DNA of 10,676 bases from Ga0074130 sp964499485 (GTDB taxonomy: Bacteria; Pseudomonadota; Gammaproteobacteria; Burkholderiales; Rhodocyclaceae): assembly GCA_964499485.1 (NCBI GenBank), contig CAZCLF010000045.1, positions 1 through 10,676 on the forward strand. The letters are read 5' to 3'. Made by a program: the position numbers and the translations under genes. The notes under the pieces were generated by a model. That model had not been told where the DNA came from. It saw only the letters and a program-made list of their open reading frames with translations, and did no database searches. Position 1 is the stretch's first letter, and every line of letters starts with the position of its first letter. This document shows positions 1 through 6,644 of the stretch, piece after piece.

Positions 1-77
1 TGGTGGTGATGGGGGGACTTGAACCCTCGACCTACGGATTATGAATCCGTCGCTCTAACCAGCTGAGCTACATCACC
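1..77 (-). tRNA. tRNA-Met (anticodon CAU), elongator type
   Basis: A full 77-base cloverleaf can be folded on the minus strand. The acceptor stem pairs GGTGATG (71-77) with CATCACC (5-11), followed by discriminator A and an encoded CCA at 1-3. The D arm is GCTC/GAGC, the anticodon stem is ACGGA/TCCGT around loop TTCATAA with CAT at 41-43, and the T loop is TTCAAGT. A CAU anticodon fits elongator Met, initiator Met or lysidine-modified Ile2. The first acceptor pair (G1-C72) excludes a typical bacterial initiator. Overall similarity to beta-proteobacterial elongator Met favours that over Ile2, but sequence alone does not settle it. One oddity is the T stem, GAGGG against CCCCC, which leaves an A50-C64 mismatch. 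Confidence 0.93.
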
Positions 78-113
78 GCTGCAACTGGACGTACCAATTT
101 GCAAAGAGGCGCG

Positions 114-143
114 ATTATCCAGTTTTTCGGTTCGCCTTGTCAA
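114..143 (-). promoter_or_regulatory. Strong sigma-70 promoter for tRNA-Met
   Basis: Reading the minus strand, a perfect TTGACA (143-138) is followed by an 18-base spacer and GATAAT (119-114, five of six to consensus). A GC-rich stretch CGCGCC comes straight after the -10, the kind of discriminator typical of stable-RNA promoters under stringent control. Transcription would start near 107, giving a leader of about 30 bases before the mature tRNA 5' end at 77. The hexamers are seen directly; the stringent regulation is inferred. Confidence 0.8.
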
Positions 144-165
144 GGCTGACGGACTCCGCGACAAT
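137..165 (+). promoter_or_regulatory. Candidate promoter for the flavin hydroxylase gene
   Basis: On the plus strand TTGTCA (137-142, five of six) lies 17 bases before GACAAT (160-165, four of six). The -35 hexamer shares five bases with the tRNA promoter's -35 because CCTTGTCAAGG is palindromic. The predicted start of transcription, about seven bases past the -10, falls on or next to the ATG at 172, implying a leaderless or near-leaderless message. The -10 is weak, so the call is tentative. Confidence 0.4.
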
Positions 166-171
166 GGCGGC

Positions 172-1326
172 ATGAAGGTAGATATTGCGATTGTCGGCGG
201 CGGCCTTGCTGGGCTGGCCTTAGCGGCGGCCCTGCGGGGCAGCCGGTTCTCGGTGGCGCTGGTGGAAGGGCGCAGCCCGCAGCCCCCGGCTGGGCTGGAT
301 TCGCGTATTTATGCTATTAGCCCTTCCAGTGCTGCGTTTTTGACCGATATTGGCATTTGGCGCCATCTGGCCGCTGAGCGCATGCAGCCCGTACAGCGCA
401 TGGAGGTGTTTGGTGATACCTCCGGCAAGATCGGTTTTTCGGCCTATGACAGCGGTGTGACCGAGCTGGCCTGGATTGCCGAGTCTTCCCTGCTGCATCA
501 GGAGCTATGGGAGACAGTGAAGCGCCAAGCCAATGTGCAGCTGCTGTGCCCGGCCAAGCCGGAATCGCTGACCGTGGGCGAAGGCGCGGCCAGCCTGACG
601 CTGGCCGATGGCCGCACCTTAGTGGCCGATCTGGTGGTGGCGGCCGATGGCGCTGACTCTTGGACACGGCAAGCGCTGGGCGTGGATGTGTCCTTCAAGC
701 ATTACGAACAACTGGGTGTGGTGGCTAACTTTGCCTGTAGCGAGCCGCACCGTGGCACGGCGTTTCAGTGGTTCCGCCCTGATGGCGTGCTGGCTTGGCT
801 GCCCTTGCCGAATAACCGCATCTCGATGGTGTGGTCCACGCCCAAGGCGCATGGCGAGGTGCTGGCGCAGCTGTCGCCGGAGGAGCTGTGCGCTCGCGTT
901 GCCGCGGCTGGGCAAAACCGGCTGGGCAAGCTGGAGCTGATTACCCCAGCGCAGGGCTTCCCGCTGCGCCTAATGCGCGCCCCCAAGATTGTGGGGCCGC
1001 ACTTTGCCTTGCTGGGCGATGCCGCGCATGCGATTCACCCGCTGTCTGGGCATGGCATTAACCTGGGCTTTCAAGATGCCAAGGTGCTGGCCGAGACATT
1101 GATGGGCCTGCGTGCGTTTGAAAGCTGTGGTGATGTATTGTCTTTGCGCCCTTACGAACGGGCCCGCAAGGAAGAAATTGTGGCGCTGCAAGCCATGACC
1201 GATGGCCTGCAGCGTTTGTTTGCCCCACAAATCGCGCCGTTGGCGTGGTTGCGCAATACCGGCTTGAACCTTACTGATCGTCTGCCTGTCCTACGAGATG
1301 CCTTGGTGCGCTATGCACTGGGCTGA
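172..1326 (+). CDS. UbiH/UbiF/UbiM/Coq6-family FAD-dependent hydroxylase (ubiquinone ring hydroxylation)
   Basis: This is a 384-residue flavoprotein monooxygenase that probably hydroxylates the aromatic ring of ubiquinone precursors using NAD(P)H and O2. The N-terminal Rossmann motif GGGLAG (residues 9-14) binds the FAD ADP moiety. The DSR segment at 43-45 lies in the conserved region after the first strands. A DG motif is at 159-160 within VVAADGADS, and GDAAHAIHP at 282-290 followed by GHGINLG binds the FAD ribityl chain. Length and motif order match the class A UbiH/UbiF/VisC/Coq6 family (about 380-400 residues). Which ring carbon it hydroxylates cannot be read from sequence; a broad-specificity UbiM-like enzyme is possible, so no symbol is given. 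The ATG at 172 puts the Rossmann strand immediately after the start, as usual, but no properly spaced Shine-Dalgarno precedes it. dsbC follows after 23 bases, so co-transcription is likely. Confidence 0.9.
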   Translation: MKVDIAIVGGGLAGLALAAALRGSRFSVALVEGRSPQPPAGLDSRIYAISPSSAAFLTDIGIWRHLAAERMQPVQRMEVFGDTSGKIGFSAYDSGVTELAWIAESSLLHQELWETVKRQANVQLLCPAKPESLTVGEGAASLTLADGRTLVADLVVAADGADSWTRQALGVDVSFKHYEQLGVVANFACSEPHRGTAFQWFRPDGVLAWLPLPNNRISMVWSTPKAHGEVLAQLSPEELCARVAAAGQNRLGKLELITPAQGFPLRLMRAPKIVGPHFALLGDAAHAIHPLSGHGINLGFQDAKVLAETLMGLRAFESCGDVLSLRPYERARKEEIVALQAMTDGLQRLFAPQIAPLAWLRNTGLNLTDRLPVLRDALVRYALG

Positions 1327-1349
1327 TTGCCCTTCCTTTCGGAGTTTTC

Positions 1350-2063
1350 ATGAAAAAACTGTTTGCTGCCCTGATGTTTGCCCTGCCAGTACTGGCTTTC
1401 TCCAGCACGTCTTTCGCGGGCGAGGCCGAGGCGCGCAAGGCCGCCGAAAACTTTTTCGGTGAGCGGGCCAAGATCGACTCGGTGCGCAAGTCCAACGTCC
1501 TCGGTTTGTATGAAGTGCAGATCGGCCCGGATGTGTTCTATGTCGATGACAAGGGCCAGTACGCTTTCTTTGGCGATGTGGTGGATCTCAAGAGCAAGCA
1601 GAACCTGACGGAAGAGCGCAAGAACAAGCTCAGCCAGATCAAGTTCTCCGATCTGCCGCTGAATCTGGCGATCAAGCAAGTGCGTGGCAACGGCAAGCGT
1701 GTGTTTGCGTCGTTTGAAGACCCGAACTGCGGTTACTGCAAGCGATTTGCCAAGGAAACGCAGAACCTGACCGATGTGACCATCTACGTGTTCCCGTTCC
1801 CGATCCTCTCGGCTGACTCTTACGAGAAGTCGCGCAACATCATGTGCGCTGCTGATCCAAGCAAGGCCTGGAATGACTGGATGGTGAACAACGTGACGCC
1901 GGCGGCTGCGAAGTGCGATAACAATGTCGACAAGATTGTGGCGCTGGGCCAGAAGCTGAACGTGCGCGGCACGCCTAACTTCTTCCTTGCCGATGGCAGC
2001 CGCATTCCCGGCGCGATTCCGCTGGCCCAACTGGAAAGCCGCCTGAACGCGGTGACCAAGTAA
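1350..2063 (+). CDS. dsbC: Periplasmic disulfide isomerase DsbC
   Basis: A 237-residue thiol:disulfide isomerase that reshuffles wrong disulfides in periplasmic proteins and is normally kept reduced by DsbD. Residues 1-23 form a signal peptide with probable cleavage after SFA. Residues of about 24-85 correspond to the DsbC dimerisation domain, followed by a linker helix. The thioredoxin-like domain carries the active site CGYC at 127-130 and the cis-proline loop RGTP at 206-209. C166 and C189 probably form the second, structural disulfide known from E. coli DsbC. Length matches the family. GGAG at 1341-1344 lies five bases before the ATG. The gene sits directly behind the flavin hydroxylase and is closed by a strong terminator, so the two likely form one unit. 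No redox link between their products is shown by the sequence. Confidence 0.95.
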   Translation: MKKLFAALMFALPVLAFSSTSFAGEAEARKAAENFFGERAKIDSVRKSNVLGLYEVQIGPDVFYVDDKGQYAFFGDVVDLKSKQNLTEERKNKLSQIKFSDLPLNLAIKQVRGNGKRVFASFEDPNCGYCKRFAKETQNLTDVTIYVFPFPILSADSYEKSRNIMCAADPSKAWNDWMVNNVTPAAAKCDNNVDKIVALGQKLNVRGTPNFFLADGSRIPGAIPLAQLESRLNAVTK

Positions 2064-2090
2064 CGCCGGCAGAGAAACACGGCAAATATA

Positions 2091-2121
2091 AAAGCCACCT
2101 TCGGGTGGCTTTTTTGTTTTT
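2091..2121 (+). terminator. Rho-independent terminator after dsbC
   Basis: An 8-bp stem, AAGCCACC (2092-2099) with GGTGGCTT (2104-2111), closes a TTCG tetraloop and runs into TTTTTTGTTTTT. The outer A-T pairs can extend the stem by one. This is a textbook intrinsic terminator, 28 bases past the dsbC stop. Confidence 0.93.
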
Positions 2122-2142
2122 GCGGTCATGGACGATTAGAAT
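2114..2142 (+). promoter_or_regulatory. Candidate promoter of the DUF748-SOD-like unit
   Basis: TTGTTT (2114-2119, three of six) is followed by exactly 17 bases and TAGAAT (2137-2142, five of six). The -35 lies inside the T tract of the dsbC terminator. Transcription would start near 2149, leaving a leader of about 32 bases with a good ribosome site before the ATG at 2181. The position between a terminator and a gene start supports it; the -35 is only moderate. Confidence 0.5.
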
Positions 2143-2180
2143 TCAAGGGTCCAAACGTCTTGGACCGTTCCGGAGCAAGC

Positions 2181-5009
2181 ATGAGTACTGCAGGCCAAAA
2201 TCCCGTGTTGAACCACCCATCTGTGATCAAGGCGAAGGGGCTGCTATGCCGCTATCGCAAACCCTTGGGTGCCGTGGCCGTGCTGGTCGTGCTGTTTGGC
2301 CTGTTGGGCTATTTCTGGCTGCCGGATTTTGCCAAGGGGAAGGTTGAGGCCTTGCTGTCCGAGAAGCTGCACCGCCCGGTCACCGTTGAGCGTATCGACA
2401 TCAGCCCCTACACGCTTGAACTCACCGTGCATGGCTTCCGCATTGGCGAGCGTCCGGAAGAGGGCGAGGGCGCGCTGTTCAGCTTCGATAGCCTGTATGT
2501 AAATCTCAGCTCCATGTCGATTGCGCGGCGTGCGCCGGTGATCAGTGCCGTGAAGTTGTCGGGCCCAGCGGTGCGCTTGGTGCGCAAGGCCGATGGCAGC
2601 CTGAGCATTGATGATCTGATTGAAGAGTTTTCGAATCAGCCTGAGTCCGAGCCCGCGCGTTTCTCGGTGAGCAATATCGAGGTCGAGAAGGGCCGCATTG
2701 ATTTTGAAGATCGCCTCAAGAAGGTGAACCAGGAAATCGACACGCTGATGTTGGGTATTCCCTTCGTCGCGAATTTCGAGAGCGCACAGGAAACCTGGGT
2801 ACAACCGTATTTCACTGCGCGTTTGAATCAAGGCACTGCAATTGCGATGGAAGGCAAGGCGCGCCCGTTTGCCGAGCAGCGCGAGATTGTGTTGAACATT
2901 GCGGTGGATGCGCTCGACCTCAACGATCTGGATGAATACATTCCGCTGCCCAAGGGCATGCAGCTGAAGTCGGCCAAGGTGGACACCAAGGTTGATGTGT
3001 CGTTCACGCAGGCAGACGGTAAGACCCCGCAGATCAGCTTGAATGGCGACATTACGCTGCGCGATCTGGCGCTGGATAATCGCGCCGATTTGCCGTGGTC
3101 GCTCAAGAGTGAGCGTTTGGTGCTGAGCCTGGATGCGGTTGATCCGTTGCTGATCCGCCCACTCAAGGTGGGCTTAGAAGGCGCCGGTGTGCGCTTTAAG
3201 CAAGGCAGCTTCCCCGAGCTACGCGTTGATGCGCTGGCGCTCAGCGGGGTTGAGGTGGATGTGCCGAATAGTAAGGCCGCGTTTGCGTTAGATGCCACGA
3301 TTAACAGCAACGGCAAGCTCAAGCTGGGCGGCAATGCGGGTTGGGCGCCTGTTGCAGCGGATGTACGTATCGATGCAGACCACGTGGATATCGTCGCTTT
3401 GCAGGGTTTCGCTGCGGGCAAGTTGAATGCGGTGCTGACTAAGGGCGCGGTGAGTTTTGCTGGGCAGATTAAGGCCGCGGGTACGCCGTTGAATGTGGCG
3501 GTGAATGGTGATGCGCGTGTCAGCGATTTCAACATGCTCGACAAGGCCAACGACAACGACCTGCTGAGTTGGCGCAGTCTGGATGTGGCCGGCATTGCGC
3601 TGAACACCGCACCGCTGAAAGTCGATATCGAGAAAATCTCACTGGCAGATTTCTTTGCACGCATTGTCTTGTCGCCTGAGGGCAAGCTGAACCTCAAGGA
3701 CATTACGGTTCAGCAGGCGGCTGCGCAAAATGCGGCACCCGCAGAAAAAGTCGCAGAGAAGACCACCGAGAAAACCGCGACCGGAACAGCCACCACCGCC
3801 CCGGTGGAAGAAAAGCCGCAAGCCTTGCCGCTACGCATCGGACAGATTTTTATTCAGGGCGGCAACATCAATTTCAACGACCGCTTTGTTAAGCCGAACT
3901 ACCGCGCCAACCTGACCAAGCTGGATGGCAAAATCGGCCCACTTGATTCGGGCAAGCCGGGCTTGATTGAAGTACGCGGTTCGATTGATCGCACCGCACC
4001 GCTGGAAATCAAAGGCAAGGTTGATCCGTTTGGTAAGGAACTGTTCGTTGATGTGACGGCGAAGGCCAAGGGCATTGATCTGCCCACCTTTAGCCCTTAC
4101 TCGGGTCGCTATGTGGGCTATGCCATCGAGAAGGGCAAGCTGTCGGTCGATCTGCACTACTTCGTTGAGAAGGGTGAGCTACGCGCCGAGAACAACATCT
4201 TCCTCGACCAGCTGACCTTCGGCGAGAAGATCGAGAGCCCGGATGCGCTGTCTTTGCCGGTCAATTTGGCAGTGGCGCTGCTGAAGAATTCGCGCGGCGA
4301 GATTGATCTCAACCTGCCGATCAGCGGTTCGCTCAACGATCCGCAGTTCAGCGTGGGTGGTGTGATCGTTAAGGTGATTCTCAATCTGATCATGAAGGCG
4401 GTGACATCACCGTTCGCACTGCTGGGTTCGATTTTTGGCGGTGGAGCCGATCTTTCACAGATTGATTTTGTGCCGGGTTACGCACGCCTCACACCAGAAG
4501 CGGAGAAGAGTCTGGAGGCAGTGAGCAAAGCGATGATTGATCGCCCTGCGCTGAAGCTCGAAATCACGGGTGTTGCTGATGCCGTGAATGATCGCGAAGG
4601 CCTCAAGCGCGCTGTGATGGAGCGTCGCGTGAAGTCGCAGAAGCTCGCCGAGTTGGCCAAGCAAGGCCAAGCCGGCGGCACGCTGAGCGAAGTGACGATT
4701 AGCCCCGCTGAGTATCCAAAGTATCTGGAGCTGGCGTATAAGGCCGAGAAGTTTGAAGGCAAGCCGCGCAATCTCATCGGCATGACCAAAAGCCTGCCGG
4801 TGCCGGATATGGAGCAACTGATGTTGGCTAATCTGCCGGCTGGCGAGAATGAAATGCGAAGCCTCGCTGAGCGTCGAGCGAATGCCGCACGTGAAAGCCT
4901 AGTCGCCAAGGGCGTGCCGACCGAACGTGTGTTTGTCTTGCAACCCAAGGTGGAAACTCAGACAGACGGCAAGAAGCTCGCCGGCCGTGTTGAGTTTTCG
5001 CTGCGTTGA
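2181..5009 (+). CDS. DUF748 (AsmA-like) large envelope protein
   Basis: This 942-residue protein resembles the DUF748 group of the AsmA-like superfamily, long beta-rich proteins anchored in the inner membrane and reaching into the periplasm; relatives such as TamB and YhdP act in envelope lipid traffic or outer-membrane homeostasis. A cytoplasmic N-terminus precedes one membrane helix at about 28-47. Long beta-strand-rich DUF748 segments follow, split by a low-complexity Ala/Glu/Lys/Thr/Pro linker at about 513-548. A second DUF748-type unit begins soon after it with NINFNDRF. The C-terminal part (about 785 onward) recalls an OmpA-like fold, with LKLEITG at 791-797 and a LAERRANAARESLVAKG helix near 894-910. 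The ATG at 2181 is chosen because GGAG (2172-2175) lies five bases upstream; a TTG 21 bases earlier is in frame but lacks such a site. The exact role is unknown. Confidence 0.85.
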   Translation: MSTAGQNPVLNHPSVIKAKGLLCRYRKPLGAVAVLVVLFGLLGYFWLPDFAKGKVEALLSEKLHRPVTVERIDISPYTLELTVHGFRIGERPEEGEGALFSFDSLYVNLSSMSIARRAPVISAVKLSGPAVRLVRKADGSLSIDDLIEEFSNQPESEPARFSVSNIEVEKGRIDFEDRLKKVNQEIDTLMLGIPFVANFESAQETWVQPYFTARLNQGTAIAMEGKARPFAEQREIVLNIAVDALDLNDLDEYIPLPKGMQLKSAKVDTKVDVSFTQADGKTPQISLNGDITLRDLALDNRADLPWSLKSERLVLSLDAVDPLLIRPLKVGLEGAGVRFKQGSFPELRVDALALSGVEVDVPNSKAAFALDATINSNGKLKLGGNAGWAPVAADVRIDADHVDIVALQGFAAGKLNAVLTKGAVSFAGQIKAAGTPLNVAVNGDARVSDFNMLDKANDNDLLSWRSLDVAGIALNTAPLKVDIEKISLADFFARIVLSPEGKLNLKDITVQQAAAQNAAPAEKVAEKTTEKTATGTATTAPVEEKPQALPLRIGQIFIQGGNINFNDRFVKPNYRANLTKLDGKIGPLDSGKPGLIEVRGSIDRTAPLEIKGKVDPFGKELFVDVTAKAKGIDLPTFSPYSGRYVGYAIEKGKLSVDLHYFVEKGELRAENNIFLDQLTFGEKIESPDALSLPVNLAVALLKNSRGEIDLNLPISGSLNDPQFSVGGVIVKVILNLIMKAVTSPFALLGSIFGGGADLSQIDFVPGYARLTPEAEKSLEAVSKAMIDRPALKLEITGVADAVNDREGLKRAVMERRVKSQKLAELAKQGQAGGTLSEVTISPAEYPKYLELAYKAEKFEGKPRNLIGMTKSLPVPDMEQLMLANLPAGENEMRSLAERRANAARESLVAKGVPTERVFVLQPKVETQTDGKKLAGRVEFSLR

Positions 5010-5036
5010 TATTGAATGCTTTAGGTAAAAGTCACG

Positions 5037-5558
5037 ATGAAATCATCTCTCCTGCCTGTCCTCTCCGCGTGCGGATTGTTTTCGCTTTCATTGCTCAGTG
5101 GCTGTGTGCTTAATCCAGACAAGCCTATCCCGGTGGCCGCGGCCAAGCTCGATGCATTCGATGGCAATCCGATTCGCGGCATGGTGTCGTTTGGCGAGCA
5201 TCAGGGTATGACGCGCATCTTTATTGATGTGACGGGGCTGACGGGCGAGCATGGGTTCCGCATCTACGACGCACCCGACTGTCGCACCGCTATGGCTGAT
5301 CTGAGCAAGGGCCGCTTTAATCCCGAGGATAAGCCAGCAGGTGAGCGCGCTGGTGATCTGGGCAATCTGCGTGCGGATGTCTACGGCACCATGCGTGGCG
5401 CGGTCTATAACAAGACCTTGGTGGTTACTGGCAAGAACAGCGTGATCGGCCGCACACTGGTCATCACTGCGCGCCCCGATGATTACCGCAACCTCACTGA
5501 CAGCCGTAGCAATCCAGCCAATCCAGCAATTGCCTGCGGCCAGATTCTGCCGATCTAA
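5037..5558 (+). CDS. Lipoprotein with a Cu/Zn superoxide dismutase-like fold lacking the metal-binding histidines
   Basis: A 173-residue lipoprotein: hydrophobic signal 1-22 with lipobox LSGC, so C23 would be lipidated. From about residue 48 the order of motifs follows Cu/Zn SOD: EHGFRIYDAPDC (71-82), GRFNP (92-96), RAGDLGNLRAD (104-114), SVIGRTLVIT (135-144), DDY (148-150), IACGQI (165-170). Against the classical enzyme (human SOD1 numbering from memory), His46 becomes R75, His48 Y77, His63 R93, His80 R104 and His120 T144, while His71 lies in a shortened loop with no histidine. The zinc aspartate (Asp83) is kept as D107, and both disulfide cysteines are kept as C82 and C167. The catalytic arginine before ACG is also absent. 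The fold therefore seems preserved with no dismutase chemistry. The frame is intact, so this is not a pseudogene. It starts 27 bases after DUF748 with only a weak AGG site (5023-5025), suggesting co-transcription. Function is unknown; a structural or binding role is inferred. Confidence 0.8.
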   Translation: MKSSLLPVLSACGLFSLSLLSGCVLNPDKPIPVAAAKLDAFDGNPIRGMVSFGEHQGMTRIFIDVTGLTGEHGFRIYDAPDCRTAMADLSKGRFNPEDKPAGERAGDLGNLRADVYGTMRGAVYNKTLVVTGKNSVIGRTLVITARPDDYRNLTDSRSNPANPAIACGQILPI

Positions 5559-5565
5559 TCGGCTC

Positions 5566-5599
5566 GTTTGATCAGGGCTGTTTGGTCAGGCCTGTTTGA
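5566..5599. repeat. 14-base tandem repeat between converging genes
   Basis: GTTTGATCAGGGCT (5566-5579) is followed directly by GTTTGGTCAGGCCT (5580-5593), 12 of 14 identical, and a third partial copy GTTTGA (5594-5599). The repeat covers the stop codon of the LysR gene. It may have arisen by slippage; no function is evident. Confidence 0.6.
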
Positions 5600-6500
5600 C
5601 CGCAGCACACGCGCCCGCAACGCGGGCGCGAATGATCTCTGCCAGGCGCTTCACGCCTGGCCCCGCAAAGTCGGGATCAGCAACAATCAAATAAAGATCC
5701 AGCATGCGCTGCTGCCCCGCCTTGAGCGGCAGCGGCTTTAGCCTGCCATCTTGCAGCTCGCGGCGAATGCGCTCTTCCGGCAGCCAGGCAAAGCCATAGC
5801 CTGCGCACAGCGCCTCGACCGAGGTGGCAATGTGGCTGAGTGTCCAGCGCTGCTCGACTTCGATGGTGAGCGCGCGTCGATCACGTTGGCTGCCGGTATC
5901 GCGCACAGTGATGTGGCGGTAATTACGCAAGTCGCGTTGTGTGAGTGGCCGATCGAGCTGATGCAGCGGATGGTTAGGCGCTGCAACCGCCACCACCGGC
6001 GTGCGCATCAGCAAGTCGCCAAAGAAGCCCGGTGGAATATGCGGGGTGATGGCAAGGTCGGCCTTCCCGGTGAGCAACGCTTCGGCAGTGCCACTCAGCA
6101 CCGACTCAATTACTTCAATCCGCGTTTGCGGGCTTTCCGCGCCAAAGCTGTTCAAGCAGTCGAGCAACAGCCAGTTAGGAAAAATGATTTCCGCGGCAAT
6201 GCCAATCTCGGCCTCCCAGCCAGCGGAGAGGTTCTTGGCCGCGCGCTCCAGTTCATTGGCTTCATTCACCAATGCCAAGGCGCGGCGATAGAGCATCTGG
6301 CCCGTTGGCGTCAGCACCGCCTTGCGTCCCTGAATCTCGAATGCTTTGAGGTCGAGCAGCGATTCAATCTTCTGCACCGCATAGGTCACGGCGGATTGGC
6401 TCTTATGCAGCCGTTCGGCCGCCTGCGCGTAGCCACCGGCTTCCACCACAGCGATGAGAGAGCGCCATTGCTCCAGCGAGATATGCGGGACGTCAGCCAC
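5586..6500 (-). CDS. LysR-family transcriptional regulator
   Basis: A LysR-type regulator of about 304 residues. The N-terminal winged helix-turn-helix covers roughly residues 8-65, with AQAAERLHKSQSAVTYAVQK as the DNA-reading helix pair. A linker helix follows, then an effector-binding domain of periplasmic-binding-protein type to the C-terminus (conserved patches include GKADLAITPHIPPGF and ALCAGYGFAWLPEE). Length is normal. No ATG is available near the N-terminus. The GTG at 6498-6500 is preferred because GGA lies seven bases upstream; a TTG at 6510-6512 would add four residues but has no ribosome site. The gene is divergent from the azoreductase, with 144 bases between starts, so it most likely controls that gene and itself in response to a quinone-like or electrophilic compound. 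This target is inferred from position only. It converges on the SOD-like gene with a 27-base gap. Confidence 0.92.
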   Translation of the reverse strand: MADVPHISLEQWRSLIAVVEAGGYAQAAERLHKSQSAVTYAVQKIESLLDLKAFEIQGRKAVLTPTGQMLYRRALALVNEANELERAAKNLSAGWEAEIGIAAEIIFPNWLLLDCLNSFGAESPQTRIEVIESVLSGTAEALLTGKADLAITPHIPPGFFGDLLMRTPVVAVAAPNHPLHQLDRPLTQRDLRNYRHITVRDTGSQRDRRALTIEVEQRWTLSHIATSVEALCAGYGFAWLPEERIRRELQDGRLKPLPLKAGQQRMLDLYLIVADPDFAGPGVKRLAEIIRARVAGACAAVKQA

Positions 6501-6512
6501 TAATATATCCAA

Positions 6513-6534
6513 TTAACTGATCAAAACTAGCTAA
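6513..6534. promoter_or_regulatory. Candidate LysR operator next to the regulator start
   Basis: TTAACT (6513-6518) and AGCTAA (6529-6534) form an imperfect inverted repeat (five of six) with a 10-base spacer that contains TGATCA. It lies immediately upstream of the LysR start, where an autoregulatory site would be expected. LysR sites often have the T-N11-A form, which is loose, so this is a positional guess supported by the dyad. Confidence 0.35.
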
Positions 6535-6557
6535 ATCTTCTTCTTTTTTATCTGTTT

Positions 6558-6570
6558 TGTAAATTGTTTA
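6558..6570. promoter_or_regulatory. Candidate LysR recognition box for azoR
   Basis: TGTAAATTGTTTA is a T-N11-A sequence with an internal TAAA/TTTA dyad. It stands 75-87 bases before the azoreductase ATG in an AT-rich patch, a plausible place for an activating LysR site. No convincing -35/-10 pair was found downstream, which fits an activator-dependent promoter but does not prove one. Confidence 0.35.
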
Positions 6571-6644
6571 ATGGAATCACTGAAGCAGCACACATGCAGC
6601 ACCCCTGAAGTACATGCCTTCAACCGAATCCAAGGAGACACACC

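Noticed and set aside
1..77. tRNA-Ile2 (lysidine-modified CAU) instead of tRNA-Met
   Set aside because: Not excluded by the anticodon, but the body sequence resembles beta-proteobacterial elongator Met more than the Ile2 sequences I know; tRNAscan with CAU-class models would decide.
1311..2129. Minus-strand open frame (272 codons) opposite dsbC
   Set aside because: The DsbC active site, signal peptide and cis-proline are on the plus strand, and this frame also runs through the terminator hairpin.
2160..2180. Upstream in-frame TTG start for the DUF748 protein, adding seven residues
   Set aside because: It has no ribosome site, while the ATG at 2181 has GGAG five bases upstream.
2828..3703. 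Minus-strand open frame (291 codons) inside the DUF748 gene
   Set aside because: It is a serine/leucine-rich low-complexity translation without a recognisable domain or ribosome site, and is antisense to a coherent AsmA-like protein.
5037..5558. Calling the lipoprotein a functional SodC
   Set aside because: None of the six metal-binding histidines is present, so copper/zinc dismutase activity is not credible.
5549..5563. Hairpin GCCGAT-CTA-ATCGGC over the stop of the SOD-like gene as a terminator
   Set aside because: It is a 6-bp stem with no T tract on either strand, so it is unlikely to end transcription efficiently.
5751..6503. Plus-strand open frame (250 codons) opposite the LysR gene
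   Set aside because: The minus strand shows a clear helix-turn-helix and effector domain; the plus frame has no recognisable family features.
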